From Lycocorax pyrrhopterus obiensis (taxonomy: Eukaryota; Chordata; Aves; Passeriformes; Paradisaeidae), in assembly GCA_014706295.1 (NCBI GenBank), contig JACSVZ010000002.1, positions 18,212,494 through 18,276,493 of the forward strand: DNA of 64,000 bases. Reading direction: 5' to 3'. Positions within the stretch are counted from its first letter, which is position 1, and each line of letters starts with the position of its first letter. Position numbers and translations under genes: made by a program. The notes under the pieces are model-generated. The model was not told the DNA's origin. It saw only the letters and a list, made by a program, of their open reading frames with translations, and made no database searches. Of the stretch, positions 63,891 through 64,000 are shown piece by piece.

Positions 63891-64000
63891 GCTAGAAAAA
63901 GCTCTTCAAAATGCTGGGAGAACAGATTGCAAAATTTGTGATGAAAACCATTATTGAAACTCTCCCCCCCACCCCCCAACCAAAAAATGTATCAGTTATT

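Larger units (their letters stand above)
44661..64000. other. upstream flank of ARMC3, probably intergenic
   Basis: No coding exon that I can support on either strand. It contains the solo LTR, three CR1 fragments, the MIR-like SINE and simple repeats listed separately. The stretches 48000-56500 and 57520-60290 show no recognised repeat or gene. A long noncoding RNA diverging from the CpG island cannot be excluded by reading alone. Confidence 0.65.

Noticed and set aside
44661..64000. Search for a PIP4K2A first exon upstream of ARMC3
   Set aside because: Synteny suggested it might lie to the right, but no matching coding exon or second CpG island with an ATG exon was found.

Overview
The window looks like bird nuclear DNA. 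It is AT-rich and contains many CR1 LINE fragments, several ending in the octamer microsatellite (ATTCTATG / TTCTGTGA type) that marks avian CR1 3' ends. It also holds one LTR that resembles avian ERVL-type LTRs. The only protein-coding gene I can support is a vertebrate gene split by canonical GT/AG introns. I see no prokaryotic features, CRISPR arrays, tRNA or rRNA genes. I do not see enough to name the bird order.

The gene is ARMC3 (armadillo repeat containing 3), on the minus strand. Nine coding exons (numbered 2-10, assuming one noncoding exon 1) lie between 32308 and 11994. They join without frameshift or stop into 1175 nt, which is residues 1-391 plus two bases of codon 392. This is the N-terminal 45% or so of a protein that is 872 residues long in human. 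It comprises a short basic N-terminus and about nine ARM repeats. The remaining exons (rest of the ARM array and the C-terminal region) are not visible in bases 1-11993, so intron 10 appears to be at least 12 kb and the 3' end lies beyond the left edge. A CpG island at about 44200-44660, some 12 kb upstream of the ATG exon, is the likely promoter. It carries two RFX/X-box-like motifs and a consensus splice donor at its downstream edge, which suits a cilium/flagellum-associated gene.

Layout: 1-11993 intron 10, with no exon found; 11994-32308 coding exons 10 to 2; 32309-44150 intron 1, full of CR1; 44151-44660 candidate exon 1 and CpG island; 44661-64000 upstream flank, probably intergenic, with a solo ERVL-type LTR, three CR1 fragments, a MIR/CORE-SINE relict and several simple repeats. 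From human synteny (PIP4K2A-ARMC3-MSRB2-PTF1A), MSRB2 would be expected to the left and PIP4K2A to the right. Neither is in the window.

I found no convincing new multi-gene system. The points most worth a second look are two frame-preserving ARMC3 exons with weak splice donors, the start codon lying one base after a splice junction, the X-box-like promoter motifs, deep-age repeats (MIR/CORE-SINE and L3-like LINE) still readable in a bird, and several non-repeat segments that look like candidate conserved noncoding elements.
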